A DNA stretch of 51,933 bases from Vibrio mexicanus (GTDB taxonomy: Bacteria; Pseudomonadota; Gammaproteobacteria; Enterobacterales; Vibrionaceae): contig NZ_JYJP01000060.1 of NCBI RefSeq assembly GCF_001012815.1, positions 1-51,933 on the forward strand, read 5' to 3'. The notes under the pieces are model-generated. The model saw only the letters and a list, made by a program, of their open reading frames with translations. It was not told the origin of the DNA and made no database searches. Both the position numbers and the translations under genes were made by a program. The stretch's first letter is position 1. Every line of letters begins with the position of its first letter. This document shows, piece by piece, positions 16,471 through 26,795 of this stretch.

Positions 16471-16794
16471 ATGAAAATATTCTTATGCTGTGCGGCTGGC
16501 ATGTCGACGAGCATGCTTGTTGCGAAGATGGAAGATACTGCGAAAGAAAAAGGGCTGGAGTGTGAAATCTCAGCTCATTCTATTTCAGAGTTTGATGAAT
16601 GCATTCAATGGAGCGATGTGTGCTTAGTTGCGCCCCAAGTGAAGTTCAAATACGAGGAGTTTAAGAACAGCGCCGCAAGCATTGGTAAAGGGTGCGGGCT
16701 AATCAACATGATGGATTACGGCATGTTGAATGGGGAAGCAGTGTTAGCACAAGCACTGGATCTGTATCAAACGCATGCAACAGTGGAGAAGTAA
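16471..16794 (+). CDS. PTS lactose/cellobiose-type EIIB component
   Basis: A cytoplasmic phosphocarrier of 107 residues. The motif LCCAAGMSTSMLV near the N-terminus carries the phosphorylated Cys (C7, in the family pattern C-x-A-G-M-S-T-S). The rest follows the ChbB/CelA fold (VCLVAPQVKFKY). It passes phosphate from EIIA to the incoming sugar bound by EIIC. AGGAGAGG precedes the ATG. It starts the operon EIIB-EIIC-EIIA-TIM-barrel protein and ends 4 bases before EIIC. A chitobiase gene downstream suggests N,N'-diacetylchitobiose or a related beta-linked disaccharide as substrate rather than cellobiose. Confidence 0.93.
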   Translation: MKIFLCCAAGMSTSMLVAKMEDTAKEKGLECEISAHSISEFDECIQWSDVCLVAPQVKFKYEEFKNSAASIGKGCGLINMMDYGMLNGEAVLAQALDLYQTHATVEK

Positions 16795-16798
16795 GACA

Positions 16799-18142
16799 AT
16801 GGCTATTTTTGATAAAGTACTGAGTTTTGTGGAAAATGTCGTCGCTCCAGTGGCTGGCAAAATCTCTGCTCAAAAGCACGTTAATGCAATTAAAGATGGC
16901 TTTGTTTCGACGATGCCATTTTTAATTGTAGGGTCAATGCTATTAGTGTTGGCGTTTCCTCCCTCTGAGGGAAACGCATTTTTCGATGCATGGCATGGCT
17001 TAATTGAAGTCATCGGTTTTGATAACATCATGGCGCCATTCCAACTAAGTATGGGTATCTTTGCTTTATACGCTGCTTTCGGCATCGGGTTTAGTTTAGC
17101 TGAAGCGTATAAACTGCGCCCAATGAATACCGGCATGTTGTCCATGTTTGCGTTCTTGCTTGCCGCAGCACCTATGGTCAGCGTCGATATTGGTGGTGTA
17201 TTGCCGGGCGCATTTCTTGGTGGTACGGGGGCGTTTACGGCCATCATCTGTGGTCTATTTGTTCCGGAGATGCAGCGTTTACTGATTAAGTACAACATCC
17301 GAATCAAAATGCCTGCAGCGGTGCCACCAAAGATCTCAGCGTCGTTTGATTTGCTTATCCCAATCGTATTCATTTCAGTCATTGTCATGTCTGTGAACGT
17401 CTATTTGAACCAATATGGTATGAAGATTCCTTCAGCTATTATGGAACTGTTCCAACCTCTCGTTCTCGCATCTGATAGCTTCATCGCATGTTTAATTGCC
17501 GTACTACTGGTTCAAATGCTGTGGTTTAGTGGTATTCATGGGGATCGGTTGTTGGCGGTATCATTGGCCTATGCTTCTCATCAACTTAGGGTTGAACCAA
17601 GAAGCGCTAGCTGCAGGTGAGCCGCTTCCTGCCATTTTCATCAACCCAGTAATGGACTTCTTCATCTTTGTCGGGGCGCTGGTGGTACTTGGGGCCTCGT
17701 AGTATTGATGATGCGCTCTAAAGCCACTCAACTGAAAACCATCGGTAAAATGTCCATTATCCCAGGCACATTTAACATCAACGAACCGGTTATTTTTGGT
17801 ACACCAATTGTAATGAACCCAATTTACTTCATTCCTTGGATGCTTGCGCCAACACTAAATACCGCGATTGTATGGATGGCATTTAAGTCGGGTTTCCTAG
17901 CAAAAATCATTGCGATTCCACCTTGGACAATGCCAGCACCAATCGGCGCCATCATTGCAACGAACTCAGGTACTGCCGCGTTAGTTGTACTAAGCAGCAT
18001 TGTTGTGAGTGCGATTGTTTTCTATCCATTCCTTAAAGTTCATGAGCGTCAATTACTTGCCGAAGAAAAAGCAATGGAAGCGAAGACCAAGCCAGCAACA
18101 GAGACAGTAACGGAAGGTGGTTTAGATGCAGTTCGAAATTAA
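16799..18142 (+). pseudogene. PTS lactose/cellobiose-type EIIC permease, three frameshifts
   Basis: The sugar-translocating membrane subunit would have 448 residues, the normal family size. It is read in three successive frame changes: near 17540-17545 (IHG then SVVGG), at CC 17568-17569 (GIIG then PMLLINLG) and at GGGG 17673-17676 (FFIFVGG then AGGTWGLVVLMM). Each is repaired by one extra base. Landmarks include the N-terminal VSTMPFLIVGSMLLVL, MLWFSGIHG with the conserved His, PVMDFFIFVG and NINEPVIFGTPIVMNP, the sugar-binding signature of the Lac family. ATG 16799 follows the EIIB stop by 4 bases. All segments are well conserved, so the gene is probably intact in the living strain. Confidence 0.9.
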
Positions 18143-18487
18143 TAGTGAATCTGAAATTACAGAAGAGTTTCTGATGACCCTCCTTTGTCAGGTAGGTGAA
18201 GCTCGCTCTTCTTTCATGGAAGCAATGCGCGATGCAAGAAAAGGGCAATTCAAGCAGGCTGAAACTTATCTTAAATCTGGAGATGAAGCTCTAGTCAGTG
18301 TGCATAAAGCTCAAACATCTTTGATTGGCTTCGATGAGGGGCAGGCAAGGTCACGATGACCTTGATCCTGACGCACATTCAAGACCATATCATGACAACG
18401 ATGTTGTGCCGCGAATTAGCGGAAGAAATCGTCGCCATTCATCATCAGTTACAAAGGAGTCAAGCTCGTGAAGAAGCGCATATTTGA
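18126..18487 (+). pseudogene. PTS lactose/cellobiose-type EIIA component, one frameshift
   Basis: A small all-helical phosphocarrier of 120 residues when read across a frame change at GG 18344-18345; one added G gives FDEGQGKVTMTLILTHIQDH. H84 in the HIQDH motif corresponds to the phosphorylated His of ChbA (HAQDH), with D87 as the metal-site Asp. It starts inside the end of EIIC (17-base overlap) and its repaired frame ends at 18485-18487, overlapping the GTG start of the next gene, so the operon is tightly coupled. Without the repair the protein would lack its active site. Confidence 0.87.
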
Positions 18488-19349
18488 TTACACGGCAGAG
18501 GATGTTCGCAATGCGTCGCGTGAACAGATTTTAAATAGCATTCGAAACTCTGAAGGTCGAACAATCATGGTGGAGAATGTGGTTTCCATTACCCCACCCA
18601 TTGATTTAGTGTCAGGGCCGGAAATTGCTGCGGCGTTCGGTGGAGACATGATCACACTGAATTGTTTGGACGTCATGGACCCAAAAATCAAAGTACTGTC
18701 TGAGGTGGCAGACGAGTTCATGACCATTGAACAGGTTAAAGCGTTAACTGGTCGCTTAGTGGGTTGTAACCTAGAACCTGTACCGGCTGACGTAAGCCAT
18801 GTAGATGTCGGTCGAACGGTGACCAAAGAAACGGTTGAACGCGCCGTTGAGCTTGGTCTTGATTATGTCATGTTAACCGGAAACCCAGGCAACTGTGTCA
18901 CGCAAGAAACAATTATGGATGCGATTGGTTTAGTTCGTAATGTTTCGAAAGAGATCATCATTGTTGCAGGCAAAATGCACGCTGGTGGCGTAGGAAACGA
19001 TTATAACTTAAACATCGTTCCAGGGTTTGCAGAAGCGGGGGCCGATATCATGATGTTCCCAGCACCGTACACCACACCAGGTGTGTGCGCAGACATGGCC
19101 AAAAAGATGATCTCCGCGGTACACGAAAGTGGCATGTTGGGCATGCTAGCGATTGGAACATCGCAAGAAGGCGCGACAGAGTCTTACATTGAAAAAGTGG
19201 CGATGGCCTCGAAAGCTGCTGGTGCGGATATCGTTCACATCGGCGATGGTGGATACAGCGGTATCGCCCCTCCAGAAAATATCATGCGACTTGGCCTGAC
19301 CCTTCGTGGTCGTCGCCACCAATTTAAACGCATGATCAACCGAAGATAA
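18468..19349 (+). CDS. TIM-barrel protein of unknown function in the PTS operon
   Basis: A 293-residue cytosolic protein with GTG start and AAAGGAG upstream. Repeated beta-strand/helix units end in short acidic or glycine loops (MITLNCLDVMDP; LDYVMLTGNPGN; EIIIVAGKMHAGG; AGADIMMFPAPYTTPG; AGADIVHIGDGGYSGI), which points to a (beta/alpha)8 barrel. The GDGG/GxxG loops near the end suit a phosphate-binding site, so a sugar-phosphate lyase, epimerase or isomerase is plausible. Similar proteins are often labelled haloacid-dehalogenase-like or phosphonomutase-like without proof. Overlap with EIIA implies it handles the phosphorylated sugar that the PTS delivers. I do not assign a reaction. Confidence 0.75.
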   Translation: MKKRIFDYTAEDVRNASREQILNSIRNSEGRTIMVENVVSITPPIDLVSGPEIAAAFGGDMITLNCLDVMDPKIKVLSEVADEFMTIEQVKALTGRLVGCNLEPVPADVSHVDVGRTVTKETVERAVELGLDYVMLTGNPGNCVTQETIMDAIGLVRNVSKEIIIVAGKMHAGGVGNDYNLNIVPGFAEAGADIMMFPAPYTTPGVCADMAKKMISAVHESGMLGMLAIGTSQEGATESYIEKVAMASKAAGADIVHIGDGGYSGIAPPENIMRLGLTLRGRRHQFKRMINRR

Positions 19350-19377
19350 CTTCTGTTGGCCATTAAGGCCGATATCA

Positions 19378-19419
19378 AATAGCAAGGTTCATCCTAATGA
19401 AGAATGAACCTTTGCTATT
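19378..19419 (+). terminator. strong hairpin after the PTS operon
   Basis: AATAGCAAGGTTCAT (19378-19392) pairs with 19404-19419, with one bulged T, a stem of about 15 bp with an 11-base loop. No long T-run follows, so it may be a partial terminator or stability element between the PTS operon and the chitobiase gene. Confidence 0.55.
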
Positions 19420-19498
19420 ACGTTCGATTAAAACCCTCATTTATTTGTGTACACATGGGCAGTTTGTTCATGTGAATTAATCATGGAGTGAATTTAGA

Positions 19499-22275
19499 AT
19501 GAACAAGTTAAGGTTACCATTAAAACTGCTAACGATTGCATTGGCTTCCAGTATGGCAATGCCTACCACTGCGCTTGCGGCTACCCATCACCCGCAGGCA
19601 GAACAGTTAGATTTGTTATGGAAAGTCATTGACCACAACATCGGTGAAAACAAGTTTCTTGGAAGTTTGACCATTACCAATAATGGCTCAGAAGCACTTG
19701 GTGAAAGTGGCTGGTCACTGTACTACAGTTCGGTTCGACCACCAGCATCTGTCCTACCGCTAGACAGTGAAGATGGAAACCTTGCTCGTGCAGAGATAGC
19801 AGCTCAGAATCTTGTACTGAAAAATGCTGATACATCGAAAAGTGGCGACTATTTTGTTTTAGAGCCTATTTCTGGTTTTGAACCAATTTATCCGGGGAAT
19901 CTCGCGAAATATTTATTACAGCTCAGTATTGGCAAATGCTAAAGAATGACTCTCCGTCGGGTTTCCATATCTCGTTTAATGGTGAGGCACCAAGAGCTGT
20001 TTCTGTAGACGTTCACATGGACCCATCAGATTTTAAGCAAACTAGGCAAAGCATACATGACACGATGCCAGTCCAAACCCCAGCACTTCGATTTGAAGAA
20101 AATACAACTCCAACGATGGAACTTGCTCTGAAAAACCAAGTTGTTCCTCAATTGCAGTCGGCTCAAGATAAAGATGGTGCGTTCCTTACTTTACTTGGGT
20201 GGATGGGAGCGATCAACGCACCGGATAGCCTAAGCAATGAAGCGTTGTATCTACAGAGTGCATTAAAAGATCTTATAGTGGGTGAGTTCCCTATTAATGC
20301 AGGACAAGTTGATACCGCCAATTTGATTACACTTAAATTGAACCCAAGTTTAGATACTGACTCCGACGGCACGCCTGATAGCGAAGGTTATCGTATTGAT
20401 ATTGATCCGTTTAATGGCATTGTGATTGAAGGTAAAGATGCAAGCGGTGTGTTTTATGGTATTCAAACTTTAAGGCAACTAATACCGAAAGAAGTGTATA
20501 AAGCGTCTGTAGTAGGAAACAAAATGCAGCATGCGGTATTGCCTGCAATGAGTGCATTGGATGCGCCTCGTTTTGAATATCGTGGCATGATGCTGGACGT
20601 CGCTCGTAACTTCCAAAGTAAAGAGACAGTCTTGAAGCTGATTGACTTGCTGGCCTATTACAAAATCAATAAATTCGAAATCAACATTGCCAATGATGAA
20701 GGTTGGCGTATCGAAATTCCGGGAATTCCAGAGCTAACAGAATTTGGGTCAAAACGAGGTTTTGATACGGAAGAAACTACCATGTTGCACACGTTTATGG
20801 GTTCGAGTAATGAGTTTCAACCGGGTGATGGCATTGAAGGTAAACCAAGCAATGTCGTAGAGGCCAATAATGGTGTGGCACCAAAATACCAAGGCTTTGA
20901 GATCGCCCAACAAAACTATCTAGGTAAAGGTTGGGGCTATTATACAGTTGAAGATTTTAAAGAGATCCTGAAATACGCAGCTGACCGTCACATAGATGTT
21001 ATTTTGGAATACGATTTTCCTGCCCACGCGCGTGCAGCGATCAAGGCTATGGAGTACCGCTACAATAAGTACAAAGACAGTGACCTTGTTGAAGCAAATC
21101 GTTATCGATTAATTGATCCACTTGATGAATCGAAATTCTATACGCCACAGTTTTATACCGATAACTTAGTGAATCCATCCCTACCTGGTACATATGAGTT
21201 CCTAAACAAAGTGATAAGCGAAACCAAAGCCATGTACGATTCTGTACCAGAAGCGAAAGCTACTCGTCTTCATGGTGGTGGTGATGAGCTGCCTCACTTA
21301 GGGCCAAATGAGTGGTGGGCGAAGTCTCCAGCTATACAAGACAACCCGGAAACCGCAGGAAAAACAGACGCAGAATTGTTTGATTACTTCTTTGTTAAGT
21401 GGGCGAACATCATTCGTCAAAATGGTTTTCAAATGGCGAGTTGGGGTGATGTACTGACTCATAATGGAACAGGAACCGCAGACTATGGTGAAGTCTTCCC
21501 AATATTTTGGAATAACGTGTGGGGATGGGGAAATGAGCATCAGTCTTATGTGTTTGCTAACCAAGGTTACAAAGTCGTTCTGTCTCATGCGACAAATTTG
21601 TATTTTGACCTCGCTTACAACAAGCATCCAGACGAAGTGGGTTATCACTGGGCCGGCTACACAGACACGAAGAAAACCTTTGAATACCGTCCTTTCAACA
21701 TTTACGTCAATGGCAAAACCGACAAGTTAGGTAATGCGGTGCCTTGGAATCCAGCGTGGGTACATTTGTCTGAAGAGGGCAAGAACAACATATCCGGATT
21801 GCAGGGGCAGCTGTTCGCTGAAAATGCAAAGTCGCCTGAAATCATGGAGTATTTGGTCTTTCCTAAATTACTCGGTGTAGCAGAGCGTGCATGGGTGACC
21901 GATATGCCCATAGAGGATCAGCCAGATGCAAATGGTAAAACAGCAATGGATCGCGCTTGGGATGTGTTCTCGAATACTCTCGGTAAGCATGCATTAGCCA
22001 AATTGGAATACATCCAACCCGTTGATACATATAATCAAATTGATGAAACTGTTGGAGTCAACTACCGTATACCACTACCTGGTGCGGTAGTTGAGTCGGG
22101 TGAATTGACGATTAACACGCGATTCCCTGGCTTACAGAATCAGTATTCCCTTGATGATGGGACAACATGGATTCCTTACTATGGGTCAGTTGATGTGAGT
22201 CATGCTACAAACGTAAAAACTCGTAGCGTTACCCACTCGGGCCGCAGTAGTCGTGTAGAAAGCGTTCAGCAGTAA
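19499..22275 (+). pseudogene. secreted beta-N-acetylhexosaminidase (chitobiase, GH20), one frameshift
   Basis: Two frames (19499-about 19912, 19914-22275) join as LAKYFITAQYWQMLKND with one T restored at 19912-19914, giving 925 residues, close to known Vibrio and Serratia chitobiases. Order: signal peptide ending ALA before ATHHPQ; a cellulose-binding-like CHB_HEX domain (residues about 25-180); GH20 N-terminal alpha/beta domain (GIVIEGKDASGVFYGIQTLRQL); GH20 catalytic barrel (RGMMLDVARNFQSKE; EYDFPAHARA; RLHGGGDELPH near residue 595 with the catalytic Asp-Glu pair; WGWGNE); and a C-terminal beta domain (SGELTINTRFPG). It releases GlcNAc from chitobiose or short chitin ends outside the cytoplasm. 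It has its own start 150 bases after the PTS operon and a terminator. Probably intact apart from the missing base. Confidence 0.9.
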
Positions 22276-22297
22276 GCCGCTTTCACATAGTAGGAAT

Positions 22298-22328
22298 AAG
22301 CCAGTCGCCCCCTATGACTGGCTTTTTT
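22298..22328 (+). terminator. terminator of the chitobiase gene
   Basis: AAGCCAGTC (22298-22306) pairs perfectly with GACTGGCTT (22316-22324), and the T-run extends to 22328. It is 23 bases after the stop codon. Confidence 0.92.
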
Positions 22329-22466
22329 GTGTGCAACTGGTTAGTTCACGTTGATTAACAAATGCGATAAAATTTGTAGCGTTTCTAATTGTGTTATTGG
22401 ATAACCTTCAGCTGTTCAAAAGCCTTCGTAAATACACAAACTGACCAACGAAATTTTTTCGAAAGC

Positions 22467-23369
22467 CTAACAAATACCGGGTAGTGTCATCAGTGACTTC
22501 TGTTTATCTAAGATAAAATCGATAAACGTCGACAGCTTTTTAGATTTGGTTCTCGACTCATGAAATACAAGGTAAAAACTGATCCCATCGGGCCATAGTG
22601 ATTCACACACTGGAACTAATTCACCTTTAGTTATCGCAGAATGGGCATCGAAGTACGGTACATATATTAATCCTAAACCTGCTTTAGCCGCTCGTACTGC
22701 TTGCTGAGGAGATTCGAGTAACAATCCCGATTTCGGAACAATAGCGTGCAGTTTGTTGTTTTGCTTAATCAGCCATGGAAAGCCTTTGCCTTTAACGCCA
22801 ATGTTTATCACCTCTTGATCCTGCAGCCAGGCTAAATCTAGACAGTCGCGGTGTTCCTTGAGCCAGTTCGGTGACGCATAGATCCCGTATTGCAGTTCAA
22901 ACAAGCGGCGTTGTTTTAAGTCGGAATTGGATAAGGGGCCTTGGCGAAAAGCGATATCAATTCTATCTTCATAAAAATCAAGGTTTTCGTTACTGCCAAC
23001 GAGTTCAATGTTGATTTTTGGGTAAGTGGATTTAAACTCAATAACCCAGTCACTGAGTGGCCAATCAACAAACTGAAGAGGGGCGGTGATACGTAATGTT
23101 CCAGAAACTTGGGATTGATTGTCTTGCCAATCTTTTAGTGACTGATAGCCTATTTCGAGTTGTTTGGTTAGCGTTAAATATTCATTGCCAGATTGAGTGA
23201 GTTGCATGCTACGAGTGTTTCTCACTAATAGCGTCGTTCCCAATTGACTCTCTAGATTGGCGATGCGTCGGCTCACCGTGCTAGTTGGCACCCCTAATTC
23301 AGTCGCGGCTTTCGAAAAAGATCCCATTCTGACCACTGTTGAAAACCATAAGCTCGCTTCAAGATCCAT
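22467..23369 (-). CDS. LysR-family regulator, CrgA-like
   Basis: A 300-residue protein of standard LysR layout. The N-terminal winged helix is MGSFSKAATELGVPTSTVSRRIANLE with LLVRNTRSMQLTQSG. The ligand domain (about 90-295) carries QVSGTLRITAPLQF, IDIAFRQGPL and AAKAGLGLIYVPYFD, typical of the CrgA/AaeR subgroup. It is divergent from the NmrA-like gene at 23469 across a 99-base gap, a classical arrangement in which the regulator controls the neighbour. No obvious T-N11-A dyad could be fixed by eye. Confidence 0.9.
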   Translation of the reverse strand: MDLEASLWFSTVVRMGSFSKAATELGVPTSTVSRRIANLESQLGTTLLVRNTRSMQLTQSGNEYLTLTKQLEIGYQSLKDWQDNQSQVSGTLRITAPLQFVDWPLSDWVIEFKSTYPKINIELVGSNENLDFYEDRIDIAFRQGPLSNSDLKQRRLFELQYGIYASPNWLKEHRDCLDLAWLQDQEVINIGVKGKGFPWLIKQNNKLHAIVPKSGLLLESPQQAVRAAKAGLGLIYVPYFDAHSAITKGELVPVCESLWPDGISFYLVFHESRTKSKKLSTFIDFILDKQKSLMTLPGIC

Positions 23370-23468
23370 TTTTATCCCATTTTTGGTAAGCAGGCTCTCA
23401 CTTTATCCTACTAATAATATTAATCAATGACCCTTATGATTGATTACATATTCACAAGGAGTCTAATT

Positions 23469-24317
23469 ATGTATAAATCAATTGCTGTTGTCGGTGCCAC
23501 GGGCATGCTTGGTTTACCTGTCGCAAAAGAGTTCGCTCGAGAGGGGAATAGCGTTCGTATCATTTCTCGAGATTCATCTAAAGCGCGAGATTTATTTAAA
23601 GGGCCGCGGTATGAGTTTGTTGAAGCAGACCTGTTTGATGAAGAAAGCTTAATTCCTGCGTTGAAGGGAGTTGAAGCGATTCATATCAACCTTAGTGGCA
23701 ATAGCCCTGAGACTTACCTTCGTAATCACGTTGAGGGAACAAAGCGCATTCTTGGGGCTGTCGACAAATCGTCTATTAAACTTATTACCATGATTTCTAC
23801 CGCGACGGCGTATGAAAAGAACAGTTTCCGAGTCGATACAAAGGCGAAACTAGAGGCAGAAAACCTACTAAAGAACAGTGGTATACCGTATATCACATAT
23901 CTGCCGAGCTGGTTTTTCGAAACTTTAAATTTGTTGGTAGACCAAGAAACGGTCTCGACCATGTGTCAGTCAACTCAACCTCTACGCTGGATTAGCGCTC
24001 AAGACTACGCCAAAGCCGTCGCACAAAGTTATAAATTGCCAGAGCTGTTTAATAAACGATTAACGTTGTTAGGGCCGGAAAGCTTCACAATCGCCGAAGC
24101 AGCGGATCTGTTTGCGCAAACTAAGAAACTTGGCAGATACCACATGACAGAAAGCGAGGCTTGGGACTATGCCAAAGAGGTGGGTGATGACACTTTACTG
24201 GATGCGGTCGATCTCTTGTCGTATACAGAGAAAGTTGGAGAACAGCCTGAACCTAGTACATTAGACCATCCTCTAACTGCTCGCACTCGTTTATCTGACT
24301 GGTTGTTGGCAAATTAA
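23469..24317 (+). CDS. NAD(P)-binding NmrA-like/atypical SDR protein
   Basis: A 282-residue Rossmann protein. ATG 23469 is preferred because AAGGAG lies 7 bases upstream and the Rossmann motif (VVGATGMLGLPVAKEFAREG) then starts at the N-terminus. Other SDR features are EADLFDEESLIPALKGVEAIHINL and the SAQDYAKAVAQSYKL region. The catalytic YxxxK of classical SDRs is not evident, as is usual in the NmrA/quinone-oxidoreductase-like group, which reduce quinones or act as redox sensors. It is divergent from the LysR gene, which probably regulates it. Confidence 0.82.
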   Translation: MYKSIAVVGATGMLGLPVAKEFAREGNSVRIISRDSSKARDLFKGPRYEFVEADLFDEESLIPALKGVEAIHINLSGNSPETYLRNHVEGTKRILGAVDKSSIKLITMISTATAYEKNSFRVDTKAKLEAENLLKNSGIPYITYLPSWFFETLNLLVDQETVSTMCQSTQPLRWISAQDYAKAVAQSYKLPELFNKRLTLLGPESFTIAEAADLFAQTKKLGRYHMTESEAWDYAKEVGDDTLLDAVDLLSYTEKVGEQPEPSTLDHPLTARTRLSDWLLAN

Positions 24318-24333
24318 ATGCTGATCACACAAG

Positions 24334-24358
24334 AAGGCTTTCATAAATTGAGAGCCTT
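24334..24358 (+). terminator. hairpin after the NmrA-like gene; AT-rich intergenic stretch follows
   Basis: AAGGCTTTCA (24334-24343) pairs with TGAGAGCCTT (24349-24358) with one wobble; only a weak U-tract follows. The remaining stretch to 24721 is about 360 bases of AT-rich sequence without an ORF and presumably contains the promoter of the lipoprotein gene. Confidence 0.5.
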
Positions 24359-24721
24359 AACAATCTCGTTTACTTAGAATCGTAAATAGAAAATCTTTCA
24401 CATGTTTTATCTCTTGTTCCGTTCAAAGCTCGAAACGTATTTCATACCATCGATCAAAAATATCATTACGAAAGTCAATAAATTTCAGAGATTTTGTGCA
24501 GATAAAAAGCGAAGTGCGACAGGCTTAAATTTGTTAACTTATTGAAAAATAGCTAATATTTTCGATATGTATGGATGCATATTTTGTAACACTTATGAGA
24601 TAGAAAAATGCAACTAGGTGATATGCGTTCGAGTTAGTATGGCAATTGAGTTCAATCTTCTAAGTTAATGGAACAAAAATCACAAATCCAGGCTTGGTCT
24701 TAATCATACAGAGAGATACAA

Positions 24722-26076
24722 ATGAAATTCAATAAATCGTATTTAGCGGTGGCGGTTGTTTCTGGAATCATGTTAAGCGGTTGTGGTAGCGATTCAAATT
24801 CTTCAGGGTCCCAAGGTGGTGACGATACAGCAAAAGAAAAACAGATCACCGTCATTGATGGTTATGTGGGTGGTGCTGAAGTTTGTGCTGATACCAATAA
24901 TGATCGTAGTTGTGGTGTGTAACTTGGTTTTACATCTGAAGATGGTACCTTCACCATTAAAGAAGAGTACATTGATTATCCTATTGTAACTCGAATTATT
25001 GCTGGTCAGTCTACAGACAGTGATCGTATTGGTTTCGTTCAAAGCTCCTACGATATGGTAGCAAACTCTGAGTCAGGCGTAGTGACGCCATTTACAACGC
25101 TTGCAGAAGCCTCGGGCGTTACGGTTGAAGAGTTGGCTGCAACCCTAAATGTGCCGAAAGAAGTGATTACTGGCGACTATGTTGCAGCGAAAGTTGGAAG
25201 TGAAGCTGAAGATGCAAAAGTAGCCCACGCTTTAGCGCGAGGACTAACCAAAGAGTTACCTCGTAACGCAGCAGATTTGGATTCGGTAGCATCAGAGCTT
25301 TTAGCAACTAGTGATGAGCTCAAGAGCGAGATTGATGAGTTCCAAAACTCTGGAGAAGACCTAGATGGTGTGGATTTTGTAAAGGATGCTAACGGTGATT
25401 TCCAGCAAGAAAAGATAATTAGCGATCTTCAAGAATATCTAGTTGCAGATAGTGACACTATCTGGTCATTTATCAGCCTCAACGAGCGATATGCTTCAGA
25501 TGAGGGTGTGGAGAAAATTAAATTCACTGTTGATGAGGCATGCATCTTCGAGAATGGGGCATTTGACGATTGTTTCCCTTATACCATGACAGGTAACGAC
25601 TTTATCGTTGAGGGTGAAGATGGAGTTACAACAGATAGCTTTATCTACACATCGCAGAGCCTTGCTCTTGCTGTTCCGGTTCAAGACCAAGACTTGATAC
25701 TATGGTCAATTAACGACCTAGAAGGCCAAGGCTTGTCTTTTGAGGACGGTCTGTTCAGTGATAGAAAATGGTATTTTATTTGGGATGAGTCGGAGACTAT
25801 ACACCAGATCCAGTACTAGTCACCATGGACTTTAAGGCAGATGGCACATTAGCTATGAGTGAGGACGGTCGTGACGACAGTCAGGGCCTTTGGTCTGTTG
25901 TTGATGGGGAGCTGCTTCTTGACATTGATGGGGAGGGAGTCGTGATGACCTACCAAGATACCAACGGTCGCCTACTTGTAATATCTGAAACTGAACGTGG
26001 CGGTGCTTTCTCAATTGCTACTGAAGAAGAAGATTTGGCGGAAAACCTAATCAAAAAATGGACTTCAGTTAACTAG
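24722..26076 (+). pseudogene. surface lipoprotein, one in-frame stop and one frameshift
   Basis: The N-terminus has a lipoprotein signal with lipobox LSGC (Cys at residue 21), then a Ser/Gly/Asp linker and a domain opening VIDGYVGGAEVCADTNNDRSCGV, an acidic calcium-loop-like motif seen in large Vibrio surface lipoproteins. TAA at 24920-24922 interrupts that domain, yet the same frame continues cleanly (LGFTSEDGTFTIKEEY) through 25055 to 25795. One base is missing near 25792-25796; adding G gives DESEDYTPDPVLVTMDF and runs to 26076, a total of 451 residues. The tail is an acidic beta-rich repeat-like region. Function unknown. The nonsense codon is not explained by a simple indel, so this gene may be truly broken or the stop may be a base-call error. 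Confidence 0.7.
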
Positions 26077-26165
26077 TCAATGGATGCAGACCTATGCCTC
26101 AGTAATTCGCAACTTAAGATAAGTTACGACTTGTTTAGGATTTAGTTTTTTATGTTTGCATTTAA

Positions 26166-26193
26166 GGGCGGCTCGGTGAGCCGCCCTGTTTTA
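26166..26193 (+). terminator. terminator after the lipoprotein gene
   Basis: GGGCGGCTC (26166-26174) pairs perfectly with GAGCCGCCC (26178-26186) around a 3-base loop, followed by TGTTTTATT. It lies between convergent genes. Confidence 0.88.
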
Positions 26194-26213
26194 TTGATTG
26201 TCCCTTTGCAAAA

Positions 26214-26747
26214 TTACTTCTCTCTCACGTAAGAGGTTTGAATTAAGGTATCGAGTACTACTTCGCTTTTGGTTACTTTGAAGTTCAATGGTTTTTGTAG
26301 GTCGCCAAACAACGGTGCGCCGCCGCCAAGTAGGATAGGGAAGCGTGTGATAACCATTTCATCAATTAGGTCTTCTTTAAGGAAGTTTTGAATAGTTACG
26401 CCGCCATCGATATAGAGATCTTTGTAGCCTTTAGCATTCAATTCCTTGATGACATTTCTTAGCTCACCATTGATCAAGAAAACTTTGTCCTCGTAGCCTT
26501 GTGGAACTTCTGTCATGGTGTTGCTCAATACAAATACTGGTTTTGAGTACGGCCAATCGCAATCAAAACTCAATACTACATCGAGTGTATTTCGTCCCAT
26601 CACCAAGCCATCTACTCGCTCCATCAATGCAAAGAAGCCTGTATCAACATTATCTGGATTGGGTACTGACTCTAGCCAATCGAGTTTGCCTTGTTTATCT
26701 GCAATGAACCCATCTAGACTGGTTGCAATAAATACGATGTTTGCCAT
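26214..26747 (-). CDS. dihydrofolate reductase family protein (RibD C-terminal-like)
   Basis: A 177-residue NADPH-dependent reductase-fold protein. Family hallmarks: the start IVFIATSLDGFIADKQGKLDWL, VDGLVMGRNTLDVVLSF, VFVLSNTM, DLYIDGGVTIQNFL, and the end ITRFPILLGGGAPLFGDL. This YyaP/YwjB-type subfamily is homologous to DHFR and the RibD reductase but rarely has a proven substrate. It is divergent from a TetR regulator with a 33-bp palindrome between the two genes, so its expression is likely repressed by that protein and induced by a small molecule. Confidence 0.9.
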   Translation of the reverse strand: MANIVFIATSLDGFIADKQGKLDWLESVPNPDNVDTGFFALMERVDGLVMGRNTLDVVLSFDCDWPYSKPVFVLSNTMTEVPQGYEDKVFLINGELRNVIKELNAKGYKDLYIDGGVTIQNFLKEDLIDEMVITRFPILLGGGAPLFGDLQKPLNFKVTKSEVVLDTLIQTSYVREK

Positions 26748-26795
26748 AAGTACCTCACAAAATTAGATGCGCTTGAATGGAGAAATAAAGTGATT

